Shown: positions 34,188-46,070 of the stretch, in pieces
Layout: every line of letters starts with the position of its first letter
Numbering within the stretch: position 1 is the stretch's first letter
Source of the DNA: Epiperipatus broadwayi
Lineage: Eukaryota > Onychophora > Udeonychophora > Euonychophora > Peripatidae
Length of the DNA stretch: 64,000 nucleotides
Direction of reading: 5' to 3'
Assembly: GCA_028023455.1 (NCBI GenBank)
Contig: JAQFVV010006273.1
Coordinates: 5,377,128 to 5,441,127 of the forward strand
Program-made: the position numbers and the translations under genes
Notes under the pieces: model-generated
What the model was told of the DNA's origin: nothing
Database searches by the model: none
Seen by the model: only the letters and a program-made list of their open reading frames with translations

Positions 34188-36120
34188 GTTATTTTAAGGA
34201 TTTTGTTGTTTCAGTAGTATATAAATAGTTTCCAGAGACTCATTAGAATTTTAAAAATTCAGGAGCATTATAGATGTGTTTGCAGTTCTTGTTGTTAGAC
34301 TATTGAAAAAGAATATTATTTTTATGTGACTCCAATCAAGCCAATTTGTGGATATATATAATTAGATGCCTCTTCATAAAAATATATTTATATTATTGCT
34401 TTTACTTGATGGAATAAGAGAAAGTTTTGTTATTGCCTGCTATCAAGAAATCTGAGGCTTTTGAAAGAAAAATTTGTTTTAAACAAAGTAGCATCTGATG
34501 TGGATATCAAGATACAAAATAAGTTGATGAATAAGTTTTTAATTAAAAAAATTAAAAACAAAATTAAGAATATTATTTTATAATTTTTAGATTTATTTTA
34601 TGATGATGCCTGTTCTACTCTTTATAATTCGACAATTATCTATAGCAGTAATTTCCAACTGGTGCTCTTCGAGAAAATTTTGATGGTCCTCAGAAAAATC
34701 TTGACATTGTTTGCATTTTAATGTTTTATTAATAATAAAACAAAAATAATATTCTAAAAAATTCTTATATTCTAAATTACAATTTCCACCTTTATACAGA
34801 TGTACTAAAGAAAGTGAAATAATAAGGTCGACTTAATATTTAGAATTATACCGCTTAAATAGAAGTGAATCATTGCGTGAGTAAATTCAATTTTTATTAC
34901 GGTATTTTTAAGCAAATTAAAATAAAACAGAAACGGTAATTTAACAAAATTTATTTTATCTAGTAACAAATACATTTTTTCTTTTCAGTTATTATTTTTA
35001 ATAAACTTTCGATTTTTGTTAGTTTATAGAAAAAACAGTTTTTATTTTGCCTTTAGAATATAACCTTTTTTAATTAATTCAACTTTTTATCTCACATTTA
35101 TACAAGTTTTTTTTTATTAATTAAAAAATCTAATTACTACGTTGTATGTATATTGCCTTGTATATATGTGTGCATACCTGGATGTGTAGAACACTATACA
35201 ATTTAGTGAGTATATCTGTTATGTTTCTGATTAAAATTTAAATATATATTGTAAATTTTCTTGGATTCAAATCAGTAAAATTATCACGTGGTCCCACCTC
35301 ATGTTTTGTGTTTGCCCTCGTCTACCTAAATCATTGACTTTTGAAGTAGAGTAGCACAATAGTTACTCACAATATCTTGAATCTGTTGATGAGAGTTCAT
35401 TTGCATTTAGAAAAATCAAATCCAGCAAGTTTTATTGGGAGATCTAGAAAAAAGAATCATATATGTAACCTCATAAGAATTTCATTTTTACACCATCTTT
35501 TTTCCATAGTAAATTCCTGATTGATTATGCAAACAGAGCATCTTGATTTGAAGTGGTTCTTAGATGGTGAAATTATATCTTGAATTATTGGCAAGTTCAA
35601 TTTGCTTAATAGCTTTTCATAATTTTTTTTAGGAGAACTTTTCTTCTGATATGTGAAAAAATAGGAAGCCTCTGCAAATAGAAAACCTGAGTAAGGCCAG
35701 TATATTAAAATCATTTAAAACGCCTTTTAAATAACTCAGTGAAAAGCATTTGTCAGCATTCAGTTATAAAAAAATAATAATAATGATAACAATATTTACA
35801 AGGCTAATGAAATCTTGATTAGTGACGTTTGCAATTCTTATCTTCTAATTTTTAACTTGAAGATAACATTTGCTATATACTCATTTTTTACACAATAATT
35901 TGTTGATAAGGATGGTTTATTAAAGGCTAATTATCTGAAATAAAAATTCTTAATTAATGTTGTCGAATCTATGATTATAGTGATAGAATTAAAGCACTTA
36001 ATGCAGCCACAAGTAAATCTATCTCCTAGTTAAAAAAAAAATATATAGTAAATAAATAAATGTATAGGCATATTTATTTATACAACTCGTTTTTTGATCA
36101 AAATGATATATAATTATATG
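34188..36120. other. AT-rich stretch, possible hAT end, no gene
   Basis: At 34646 the sequence 'cagtaatttccaactggtg' resembles a hAT terminus but I found no partner end. A minus-strand 85-residue frame at 35457-35714 contains a short Cys-bearing segment but no motif I can name with confidence. Confidence 0.45.
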
Positions 36121-36404
36121 TAATATCTGATAATTAATGAATATACTCACAGAAAATGTAGTTTTTAATATTCAATTTTATTACTACCTAGCATGCTTTC
36201 AATACATTCAATATATCAAACTCACAAAAATGGTAGTTTTTAATATTCAGCTTTATTACTGACTAGTATGCTTTCAATATATTTAATATACCATATTCAT
36301 GAATAAGAGATATTTAATATATTGAAAACATGCTAAGCAGTAATAAAGCTCAATATTAAAAACTTGCTTTTCTGTGAGTATATTCATTAATTACCAGATA
36401 TTAT
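36121..36404. repeat. fold-back repeat with a duplicated left arm
   Basis: The left side holds two tandem copies of 'agtttttaatattcaGcttt' plus 'attactgactagtatgcttt' type sequence (near 36160 and 36232). The right side (about 36305-36404) is their inverted copy, and the outer 'taatatctgataattaatga' pairs with 'tcattaattaccagatatta'. This gives a long imperfect hairpin. No coding content; it is probably a MITE-like or fold-back element. Confidence 0.7.
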
Positions 36405-36407
36405 TGT

Positions 36408-36503
36408 TTTTTGTTTTCATATGTCAAAGCGTTGACCAGAAGCGAACCCAGGCCAGCTGCTTGGAAGGCAGCTATGCTAACCGCTAGGCCACCAACGCTT
36501 GAC
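36408..36503 (-). repeat. tRNA-derived SINE (family 1), minus strand
   Basis: The minus strand reads 'gcgttggtggcctagcggtt', then 'ggcctgggttcgcttctgg', then 'caacgctttgacatatgaaa'. A and B boxes are both recognisable. It abuts the fold-back repeat's right arm, and 'agat(at)tattgtt' occurs on both sides, a likely target-site duplication. Confidence 0.85.
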
Positions 36504-36589
36504 AGATTATTGTTGGCTCAGAAAAGAAGAAAATTAGCAATAGTTGATTTATAATTATATATAATAGAAACAATGCATAATGCTAGCTG

Positions 36590-36785
36590 AAATGTATATA
36601 AATTATTTGAAATTCCCCATAGCTACATTATTTCAGCCACACTCCCCTTTAAATGAAGAAAAGCTTGAATTTTTGAAATTTTTTCAATAGGCTGTAAAAA
36701 TTCAAAAATTCAAGCTCTTCTTTATTTAAAAGAAGTGTGCTGAAATAATATAGCTATGAGGAATTTCGAGTATAAATATATGTAA
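36590..36785. repeat. fold-back repeat, arms of ~80 bp
   Basis: The left arm 'gaaattccccatagctac' ... 'gaagaaaagcttgaattttt' is repeated inverted on the right as 'aaaaattcaagctcttctt' ... 'atagctatgaggaatttc'. The central spacer is about 15-20 bp around 'ttttcaataggctgt'. No coding content. Confidence 0.8.
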
Positions 36786-36928
36786 ATATTTTTAGCACTT
36801 TACATGTTTTAACTCAAAATGAGAAATAAAATATCGCATTTTAAGTTTTAAAATGTTTTATAATGACGTTTTGCATAAAACTTTTACACATACACGACTA
36901 AGAGCAAAAACTCAAATATATATATATA

Positions 36929-37010
36929 TCAAAGCGTTGACCGGGAAACGAACTCAAGCCGGCTGCTTGGAAGGCAGCTACGCTAACCGCTAGGCCCCCA
37001 ACGCTTGACA
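36929..37010 (-). repeat. tRNA-derived SINE (family 1) with perfect target duplication
   Basis: The minus strand carries the same head as the 34.1- and 36.4-kb copies, including 'ctagcggttagcgtagctgc', and ends 'caacgctttg' followed by an AT tail instead of poly-A. ACTCAAATATAT occurs on both sides (36910-36921 and 37011-37022), a perfect 12-bp target duplication, so this is a genuine retroposed copy rather than a tRNA gene. Confidence 0.92.
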
Positions 37011-37013
37011 ACT

Positions 37014-37930
37014 CAAATATATTCAGAGAGAAAAGTAATTTTTATCAATTTTATCTTCTTTATAAAAAACTAATATTCAGTTTTATGATGTAATATAAAA
37101 ATAAAATGTAAGAAAAAAATCACAGAAATGATATTAGCCAAATAAAGTTTTGCGCCATTAGGCTCATACTTGCTCTAAGGTTAAAAAATTTTGGAACGAA
37201 ATGGAAACAAAAATAATATTTAGAAATATACATATATAAATATATTTTTTATGCGTAAACATAAACATGGATATTTATTTACATCAAACAAAATTTTTAT
37301 TTTTGGTGGGGAAACCATGCAATTAGTAAAATTTATGATTTTAGAATTATAAATATTTGCAATAGGTTTTTCCTCCTCTATTGTTTGTAAAATATAGTTA
37401 TTCAACTTGGACCGGACTTGAGATGATTGACGTATTGTGGTTTTTGTCTGGTATAGAATGTAATTACTTTCGATTAGGAAAATTGCATATTGAAAAACGT
37501 AAATGGTCATTATTGGTTAGAGAGGAAAAAATCATTTTATTTTTATTTCACAATACTTTGAATTATATCCGGCCAAATTGCTTCATACAAATGTATTTAT
37601 TAAATCAACAAATTAGGAATAAAAAAAATGTAGCGTAATATGTACGTCATATAAGTATATCCTGTGGGAACTCATGTAAATATGAGAGGGAATATATATA
37701 AAGCTATCCTAAGTGGGAAAATAAAAAAAATACTTTTAAGGAGAAAGGTAAATAAAATAAAAGCTAATCGTTAATAAATATTTAAAATTGAAATAATTAT
37801 TTAAAATCCTGTATTTTTACAACTACGCTCTAATTTTCATTTTATTTAAAGGCAACAAATTCACACGCTTATATATATATACACACACACAAAGCGACGG
37901 TTTACACTTACATCAAGATAATAAAAACTT
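37014..37930. other. AT-rich stretch without a supported gene
   Basis: Two overlapping opposite-strand frames (37220-37510 minus, 37381-37638 plus) have no domain and are most likely chance. A short TA/CA microsatellite lies at about 37870-37890. Confidence 0.5.
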
Positions 37931-38005
37931 GGCTGGTGATTTTTCACTGCTGACTGGTGACCCTTCACTGTGGCTGATAATTCTTCACTGTTGGCTGGTA
38001 GTTTA
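37930..38005 (+). repeat. short minisatellite, 3-4 units of ~21-25 bp
   Basis: Repeats of 'ggctggtgatttttcactg', 'gactggtgacccttcactg', 'ggctgataattcttcactg' and 'ggctggtag'. It lies just downstream (on the minus strand) of the gypsy protease remnant and could belong to that element. Confidence 0.75.
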
Positions 38006-38093
38006 TCGTTCAACTTTAATGGGTTTCTGTACGTATGGTGTTACTGTTCATCATTTGCTTGATCAATCACTATTTGTAATCCTTTTAATTTGA

Positions 38094-38880
38094 TTACAAC
38101 TGCTTGAATTCATTTGAAGATTCCATTAAATAGAGGAATAAGACTTGAGCACCTATCTGCATTTTAGCACTTTTATTTTCATTGATTGTCCTAGGGTTCA
38201 AATCCTGTTTATTATCAACCACTTCTGAGTTGATCCTTTTTAATTCTGTGAGTTGGTTTACTTTGGTCATTGTAAAGCTCAAGTGATTAAACCAGTCACA
38301 GTCTAGTAAATGAGGCACATATGTAGTTTTATTAGGTATTTTACTTTAACTCTTGTTTGACCCAAGAGTAATATTTTATCTTGATAGCCAATAATTACTC
38401 TCCTGCTAAGATGCAGATAATTATTTTTTTTTAATGATAGCCCACATATTTTTTGATATAATGGAAACTGCAGACCTGGTATCCAGTTCAATTATTACTG
38501 ACATATCATTAATAATGATTTTGCTTCTGAAAGCCTCACATTATTAATCCAGGCATTGATATTATTTGATTTTATAGTGCCATTCCAGCATTCTGGAATG
38601 GACTCCTCTATTTTCTTTTGACCATCATGTTTTTTTTCTTTTTAAAATAAGCAGCTTCTATAAAATTGATGTACTTGCAATATCTTTAGATTGTATATCA
38701 GTGTGAACACTTGGTGTGTGCATACTTTGCTTTGTCACATCTGCAACAAACTCTGGCAATATTATTGGCAATAGTAGATCCTGTAATCTCATCTTTATTT
38801 GGAATATATTTAAACAATCTGATTTTCTATTCCACAGATTTAATGTTGGGACTATTTCCTTTTAATGGAATGATCTAAAT
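38094..38880 (-). pseudogene. Ty3/gypsy protease remnant
   Basis: Minus-strand translation from about 38515 reads 'VIIELDTRSAVSII', the retropepsin active-site region with the usual D-T/S-G changed to D-T-R (38472-38490). Further on, 'LLLGQTRVKVKYLIKLHMCL' fits the flap-proximal 'G...V.V.Y..q...l.l' pattern, and 'PHLLDCDWFNHL' fits the 'llGrdWl' end of the domain. The upstream part to 38880 is Lys/Ser-rich and may include a degraded nucleocapsid region. Frame changes separate the blocks and the catalytic glycine is lost, so it is inactive. RT is not recognisable further left. Confidence 0.65.
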
Positions 38881-38887
38881 TGCTATT

Positions 38888-38990
38888 GACCATAGGGTCC
38901 CCAACTTTTTCAGGTCACCACCCACTTTGCAAGACATAAATGTTATACCCCCTCCTTAAGTGTAACACTTTTCCAGTTCAATCTGTTTGA
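38888..38990 (+). mobile_element. hAT terminus fragment
   Basis: The sequence 'agggtccccaactttttcag' followed by 'gtcaccacccactttgc' resembles hAT termini of the same general type as the 25-kb element, but only one end is visible. It abuts the gypsy protease remnant. Probably a truncated or eroded copy. Confidence 0.4.
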
Positions 38991-41470
38991 TATTTTTGAT
39001 GTAAATAGCAACTAATTATACTGTACTGGATAATATCTATCCCATAATTTATATGATGCAGACAAGATATAACATGATGTCAATGTCACACATTAGAATA
39101 AACATAAACTCAATATCAATAACAACATAAACTAAATATCAATAACAAGAAAAAAAACAATATTTAAAGTTATTAAATTTAATTTTAAGTGAGTGAAATC
39201 AAACCAAAATCGATTATATTTCCTGATTTCTTACTATCCAAAATTCTAATATCCTGCCAATTGGTAGCATAAAGTTTTAGGCGGTATATCTTGGAAAGGC
39301 TGAACCTAAACCTCACCTTTATGTGCCATTTTTGAGAAGAAAAAACACTTTCAAAAAGGAAATACCACTGCGAACAAAACAAAAAAAAAATCTAATCAGC
39401 ATGTCAATAAATTTTCAATAATCACATACAGAGATTACAAAAGTAATAATAATAATTTCAATCAAAGCAAGTTTCTCTTTTCTCAAATAGAACAGTGTGT
39501 TAAAAGCAAACAACAACAACTAAAATGTATATATGTATGCCTTGACATAGGCATTCCAAAAAATAATTTGGTAGAACTGTTTTAAAATAAGGAAAATCAA
39601 ATAAGAATTTATAGAGAAACAAAAAAAAAAAATACAAATAATAAAAAAATAGAAAAAAATTTATAGCAACAAGACATAATGATAATACATAAAAATTACA
39701 AAAAAATATACCATCCAGCTTCCTTCTGGTTTTTTTCCATTAACCATTTTCAGACATAGTAACTTTTAAGCGCACCATAAACCATGACAACAAGACAATG
39801 AAGGTTTCCCTTCTTCACAGGAAAATGTAGGCATTAAGGTGTCCATCATCATCTAGCATCTGTGGCTTCATGACAGCAGTGTAGGAGTCTGGCTGTTACA
39901 CTAACATTGGGAGTTTACTTCATTAGAATTCTAATAATAACATTTAGGCATTTTTATATTTCATAGCTTTTTCTAGAAATCTCTATAATAATGACAGCAG
40001 CCAACCAAGAGTTGATTACGTAATTCTGGACAGATAATAATTTGAAGCAAAGCTCAGATCTGCCTTCTTTCATAAAGTTCTCCACTGCTTTACAACTAGA
40101 ATATTTCTTTTAGTTCAGCAAATCATTAACTGTCCAGCAAACAAAACATAGCAAGAAAAACAATAAACTCAGAAGAGATCCCTCCCTACTTGCTGATAAT
40201 CTTTTATAGCACCTCTATAGCAATACAAATTGAGTACCCCTCTTTCACTATTACAGTTGTTATCTCTAATTTCTTGGATAATTGATCATAACACAATTGA
40301 TATAGCTTTTTATACCTTTTTATCTTTCACTTCTTTTAGTTTCCACTCAGAATCTTTTAATTCATCAAGGGGTTCCATTTTACATATAGTTTTGAATTTT
40401 AATACAATAGAAATAACTTTTTCCATCTTTACAAAAGATTCAAAACAAATCTGAGACATGACAATTTTTTTAATTCTCTCAGCTGATATTGGCCTTAAAT
40501 TACTTTATTTCTTTAACAATAAATATATGCATAGGATGACTACTTCTATTTATTAGTAAAATTAAAATTTATCCATACAATAATAATCTGCATTTCTTTT
40601 AACTTGTTAATAGAGGGGGAAAAACATCAAAAATGTGCAAAACATTTGTAATTACACCCCTTTTTTATATATTCTTGCACATAAACAATTTATATAATAA
40701 CCATAACATTGACAAAATAATGTAAAAATTAGTGGTTTGAGAATGAGTTATATCTGGTAATCAGTGCATCCAGAGAAAAGGCTAGACTATCTGAATGCCC
40801 CCAAATGCTTCTGAATCCCTATAACCTCCTAGAAGTCTTCACTGTCCACTGGGAAGAGGGATATGCCACTTTGGTAAACACTGATATAGACTAAGCTAGT
40901 CACCTGAGTAACAGTGAATGAAATGTAGCATTAGATAACATCAGCAACTTGACCCTAAGGTTGTAAACTTTCATTCAACAAATAAAACAATCTCATTCAT
41001 TGAGGAAACCCCCAAATCTACAGTTTAATGCAAGCTTCCTGAGGTTAAAGGCAATTTTTTTTTGTTTTCTTCCTCTCACTTTGTGAACTAATATTGCAGT
41101 GACGTATTTACATTATTGAAAAGAAAAACACTGTCAGCAGAAATAGTACTTTGTCCAAATCAACCTCAGCTCATAGCATAGGAGCTGCCTGTGCAAGAAT
41201 ATTCTCATAGGTCTGAGATCCAAATATCAACACAAGTGTGGCTAATTTTAAATCAGCCATTTTAATTTGATTAGCCTGCATCTAGAAAAGCACTCAATTC
41301 CTGTAGGATAAGCTAATTTTCAGAATAGACTGGATCAAAATTTTTTAATGAGCCAATTTTAGCCACTTTGAAACTGAATATAGACAAATACAAGGGTAAC
41401 AAAGAAAAAATAAGAATGATTTAATATTTGTAGAAAGAAATATTTTAAATGTGAAAAATAAGATTACAGA
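38991..41470. other. AT-rich stretch without a supported gene
   Basis: GC-richer patches at about 39720-39920 and 40760-41060 look like eroded repeats, with no motif or boundary. A 74-residue plus frame at 40230-40454 is Ser/Phe-rich chance sequence. Confidence 0.45.
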
Positions 41471-41479
41471 AATAAAATA

Positions 41480-42120
41480 GGGATTAAAGACAGAAATGAT
41501 TAATTACGAAAAATAAGCCTTCAACAACATTAGGTGAAGAAGAAGGTTAGATATATACTGATGGATTGAATTTAAAAAGAAAAAAATGGGAGAAGCTATA
41601 AATAAAATAAAAATCAATATATCACAAGTTATTTGTGTGATTGTGATTGAATTATTAAAAACTAGGGCAGAAAAGAGGTTAAAGAATTAATTGATAGTTG
41701 CAATGCAATTTGTGGCCCAGGAGAATAGCAAGATAAATTTAATTTAATTCAATAAAATATCAGCATTTTAGAACACAGTATATTCTTATATGTAATTAAG
41801 ATGATTTGGATAATCCTGAATAGATATACTTTTGACAGATTAGACATTTTAAAATTTAACAACAGTTAGAATTTGTAAAAAAAAAAAAAAAAGTAAGATA
41901 TATATAATTGCACCAGTGAAATACCAGTCTCCAGAGATATTTGAAATAAAAAAAATAAATGCAATATTTGTTTATTGATTTCGACAAAAAATATTTGATA
42001 AAATGAATTGGGTTGCATTGGTGCCCTTTTTAAATGCTAAGCATCTGTTTTAACATTAGCCAATCATTGCAAATAAAATATAATCTAGACTTCTATAATG
42101 GAAGTAAAATAACAAAATAC
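41480..42120 (+). pseudogene. non-LTR retrotransposon (LINE) reverse transcriptase fragment
   Basis: Broken plus-strand frames near 41655-41720 read 'ELLKTRAEKR', resembling the RT-domain block 'eLLK.gge....l..icn.iW', and at about 41965-42020 'YWFRQKIFDKMNWVAL', matching the 'fiDfeKAFDkvnw..L' palm block. Both are in the correct order and spacing for a LINE ORF2. The catalytic FADD box is not present because the sequence ends where the Penelope-like copy begins. It has many stops. Confidence 0.55.
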
Positions 42121-43560
42121 AAAAAATTTCTTCATATAGAGATTCAATATAACTTCAAAGAAATGACTATACAACATAACAATATAGAGAATAAATAATA
42201 TATACATTATACAACTTTATATATACTACCATATATAATTTTCAATTCATTTTTATTTGATCAGTTGTTAACTAAATTTATTGAAGTTTTATAAATATTC
42301 ATACAATTATTTAGGTAATGCTTAATATAAAATGATTCATATATTTGTCTTCATTTTGGATCTTTAATGTAATTTAGAGATTTAATATTTTTTGTGACAT
42401 CGATTTTATGTTCATATATTAAGTAGAGCATATATAAAGTAGATTTATCATCTTCCTCAATAATTATGATCTTTTTATCTATTATGCTTATTAATATATT
42501 TTTTGTTTTTTTAATTAATATGTTATAAATTTTGGGATATGTGAGTTTGAACCATTTCTTATTTGAACTCTTGTTATTATTATAATTGTAATTATTTTGT
42601 AAAGAAATGTTATTATTTAATACCAATTTTTAGAATTAAAAATTATATTTCTATTAGTCTTGGGGCTATATCCTTATATAATTTAATATATTGATTTTTT
42701 TTATAAATCAGCTATATTTTTATCTGTAATATACTTATCATTTTTATATTTAAAATTTTGAATTATTGTTATCTTTTGTTCTCATGCTTGTTGAGTATCA
42801 ATAGGAATAATTCTTCTTAATTTGTCTTCTTTAATAAAATATTTTAATATAATTTGCATAACAAATGTAATTTAAAATGATCATGTAACACCTCAAGCTC
42901 TTATTTCCACACACTTAAGATTTGCCCATACATAAACGCTTGAGTGGAAAGAATGAGTGAATTCATTCCATTCTTTCTAAAATACTATAGCTGGTGTCTG
43001 GAAAAATTGAGTATTCATTTATAATTTATCTTTAAAGCACATGTGCGTTGGCTTAATCGCTAATATACTATTATATAAAAAAACATAGCACTATATAAAA
43101 TAATATCTCATTATATTACTACCTACAAAAATTTCTATATCTAAATATTTAATTTTATCTTCAAATTCAAATTTTGTAAATTTAATATTGTATACATTAT
43201 TTTTAAAATTATTATAAATATTATGCATAGCTTTTTATTATCAATAATTAAAAACTATCAACATATATAAAATATTGTATTATTTCTAGTCTAATGATTC
43301 TTTTTTTAAGTATAGTCATTTCTAATTAATTTGAAATTATTGATGACATTATACCACTAATTGCATAATCCATAACTCATTCTTTAAGTATATTCCAAAA
43401 TTCATTAATATATTTAAAATATAAACTTATATATTGTTAAACCCTCTTCTATAATATTTATTATGTTTATATCTTTTAAATATTGATTTCATTTTTTATT
43501 AATATTTGTATACTTTTAAGACTTGGAATACTTGGATCAATTTTTACAAGATCCATTGTA
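42121..43560 (-). pseudogene. Penelope-like element copy, left (minus) arm
   Basis: Minus-strand blocks in order: 'STKNTNSIISKLNNIKLT...FTMDLVKIDPSIPSL' (43476-43721, resembling the Penelope 'nS.dfi..L......vsfDV.sLyt.iP' region); a palm region with 'YVDS' near 43250, where the second catalytic Asp is lost; 'NVYNIKF..FEFEDKIKYLDI', the 'h..ikFT.E.e....i.fLDl' region; then 'NKKWFKLTYPKIYNILIKK' and the end 'IKDPK'. It is the inverted homologue of 44740-46070 and is interrupted by a ~260-bp insertion at 42862-43125. The coding blocks extend to about 43721. Inactive. Confidence 0.7.
42862..43125. mobile_element. ~260-bp insertion inside the left Penelope-like copy
   Basis: The right copy runs continuously from the 'LDIKIL' region into 'aaaattatattaaaacattt', whereas the left copy has about 260 extra bases here, GC-richer at the core ('cttgagtggaaagaatgagt', 'cacatgtgcgttggctta'). 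No matching ends or target duplication could be defined. The identity is unknown; a SINE-like sequence is possible. Confidence 0.5.
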
Positions 43561-43749
43561 AAAATATTTTGGCTCCTAGTCAATTTTATATTGTTTAATT
43601 TGCTTATAATACTATTTGTATTTTTTGTAGAAAATTTTCCATGTCCTAAAGTACCCGTTATCGATTTATTTAAATATTTACAAAATTTCTGTAAAATAAA
43701 ATCACCAAAATTGAATAACAATCTTAATGAATTTATGAATTTTTAACTT

Positions 43750-44735
43750 TTGTAAAAAGATATGGGTTTACTAGAAAAAGGATGCAATAATTTGCATTGA
43801 TTTATATTTATAATTTTCTTTTTTATATTTGGTTTTTATTGTAGTAGTAGGGTATTTTAGCAATTTATAATATTCTTCTTTATTTTAGATTCTATTTTAT
43901 CTGTATAATCTTGATAATACACAATAACAAATCTATTCATTGTCTTGATCTTCTTTACATATTATAATGAAAATTTGTTTATTAACTTCTCATAAATTAT
44001 ATAATATCAATAATTATGCGCCCACCAACCCCAGAATAGTGTGCAAAGAGAGAAATGACCAAAGGCGCAAAATAAAGGCGGCATATTTCATAAACAATGA
44101 CACTCAATCAATTAATAGAAAAGACATCTGTTTCACCATTTCAAAAAAATAGACAAACTAATCCAAACAATATTTAAATAAAATACCGAAACACCTAACT
44201 AATTAACGTAAATTAGAATATACCCCCTCATCACTATCAACTGCACGCAACTATGAGTATGAAGCCGTGGAGCTTTGAAAGTGCTAAGCATTAAATAAAT
44301 TATTAATAAATATAACTTCTCTAACAAGCGTTAAAAACGTATAATTATTGATATTTACATACTATAATGATTTCAATATTACATATATCCTGAATATTGT
44401 TAATAAGACCTATATCTATAGTCTTTATTATTAATTTTCTTTCTATAAAAATGTTTATTTAGTAAACACTTTATTTTCTTTTTATCATCTATTGAGATAT
44501 TAGTTAATGAGATATCAATAATGATCTTATTTTATACAACGATTCCATTTGGTCCTATAATTATATAAAAATGCGTAGAAATTTTTACATTTGTTTTTTT
44601 TTTATTTTTTATTAATGATTCTTTAATAACTTTTTTTAGCAAATTTAAATTGAAAAATATTATTAATCAAAATAGTATTTTTTTTTATCAATAAAAATTT
44701 GAAGAATATAATTTTCTAATGACATTTCTATTTTC
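43750..44735. other. centre of the inverted Penelope-like pair
   Basis: Sequence between the clearly homologous arms. Short inverted similarity continues ('tcaataattatgcg' near 44005 and 'cgtataattattgat' near 44340), then a GC-richer core at about 44015-44290 has no counterpart. No motif recognised; a 61-residue frame at 43967-44152 is probably chance. Confidence 0.4.
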
Positions 44736-44739
44736 CAAT

Positions 44740-46070
44740 TACTAGATATCTTTTTATTACTTTTAATAGCAATGTATCTAAGTATTTTAAGATTTAAAAG
44801 TATATAAATATTAATAAAAAATTTAAATCATTATATAAATGATATAAGCAAAACAAATATTATAGAAGAAGGTTTAACTTTAATACATAATGGTTTATAT
44901 TTTAAATATTTTAATGAATTTTAGAATATACAGAATGAATGTGTTACAGGTTGTACACTTAGTAGTTTAATGTCATCAATATTTATAAATTAATTAGAAA
45001 CTATTATAATTAAAATAATAATTAGTCTAGAAATAATACTTTATGTTGATGTTATTTTAAGAAAAGGTAATAAAAGAGCTATGAATAATATTTATGATAA
45101 TTTTAATAATAATGTATTCAATATTAAATTTATAAAAGTAGAATTTGAAGATAGAATTAAATATTTAGATATTAAAATCCTCATAGTTAATGATAACAAA
45201 ATTATATTAAAACATTTTATTAAAAAAGGCAAATTAAAAAAAAAAATATTCCCATAGATTCACATCAAGCATGGATACAAAAGATGGCAGTCACTAAAAA
45301 TTTTAAATATAGAAATGATAAATTAATACAGATAAAAATATAGTGATTTGCAAAAGAATCATTTTATTAAATTAAAAATTTATGGATAGAACTCTAAAAC
45401 TATTAAAAATATAATTTTTATTTTAGAAAATCTATATTAAATAATATTTCTGTGTAAAATAATTATAACAATGATGGTAACAATACTTCAAATAACAAAT
45501 GGATCAAACTTTATCCCCAAATTTATATTGATTAATAAAAAAACAAAAATTATATTGATAAGCATATAAGTATTGGATGATTGAATAGTATAAGTCTGGA
45601 TAAATTAATAAGCAATAATAAAATAAGAGATGATATAGAGTACAAAAAAAAATCATATATAGAATTAGCTGTGTCCATTGCAATATGATTTGCTAAAGTC
45701 ATAGAAGGAAACAGATGTAAGAGCCAAAAAATATAAAAATGCAATTAATAGGTAAAAAAATAATTCTACTTTATACATTCATTACTTGACAGATGGACAT
45801 AAAATAGATGCTACAAAAATATTAAACCTCTAAACTATATTAAAGATCCAAAAAGAAGACAAATACATGAAACATTTTACATTAAGCATAACTTAAATAA
45901 TTGTATTAATATTTATAAAACTTCAATAAATTTAATTAACAATTGATCAATTAAAAGTGAATGGAAAATTATATAGATAGTATATATAAAGTTATATAGC
46001 ATATGTATTATTTATTCTTTATATTGTTATGTTATATATTGAATCTCTATATTAAAAAAATTTACTCTAT
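44740..46070 (+). pseudogene. Penelope-like element copy, right (plus) arm
   Basis: Plus-strand blocks: 'GCTLSSLMSSIFIN', corresponding to the 'G..mgs.LS..la.iym' RT motif; 'LYVDVILRKGNKRAMNNIYD' at about 45038-45097, where the YVDD box reads YVDV; 'NVFNIKFIKVEFEDRIKYLD'; 'IHIKHGYKRW', the thumb 'S.Hp..~K' region; and 'NNKWIKLYPQIY'. Stops interrupt every block. It matches the left copy over more than 1.2 kb at the nucleotide level in inverted orientation. A GIY-YIG endonuclease is not clearly readable, so assignment rests on the RT blocks. Confidence 0.7.

Noticed and set aside
35457-35714. 85-residue minus frame with a Cys-bearing tail resembling a piggyBac C-terminus
   Set aside because: Only two or three cysteines fit, spacing is wrong, and no transposase core is found upstream.
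37220-37638. Two overlapping open frames on opposite strands
   Set aside because: Neither has a motif, and such openings are common by chance at this base composition.
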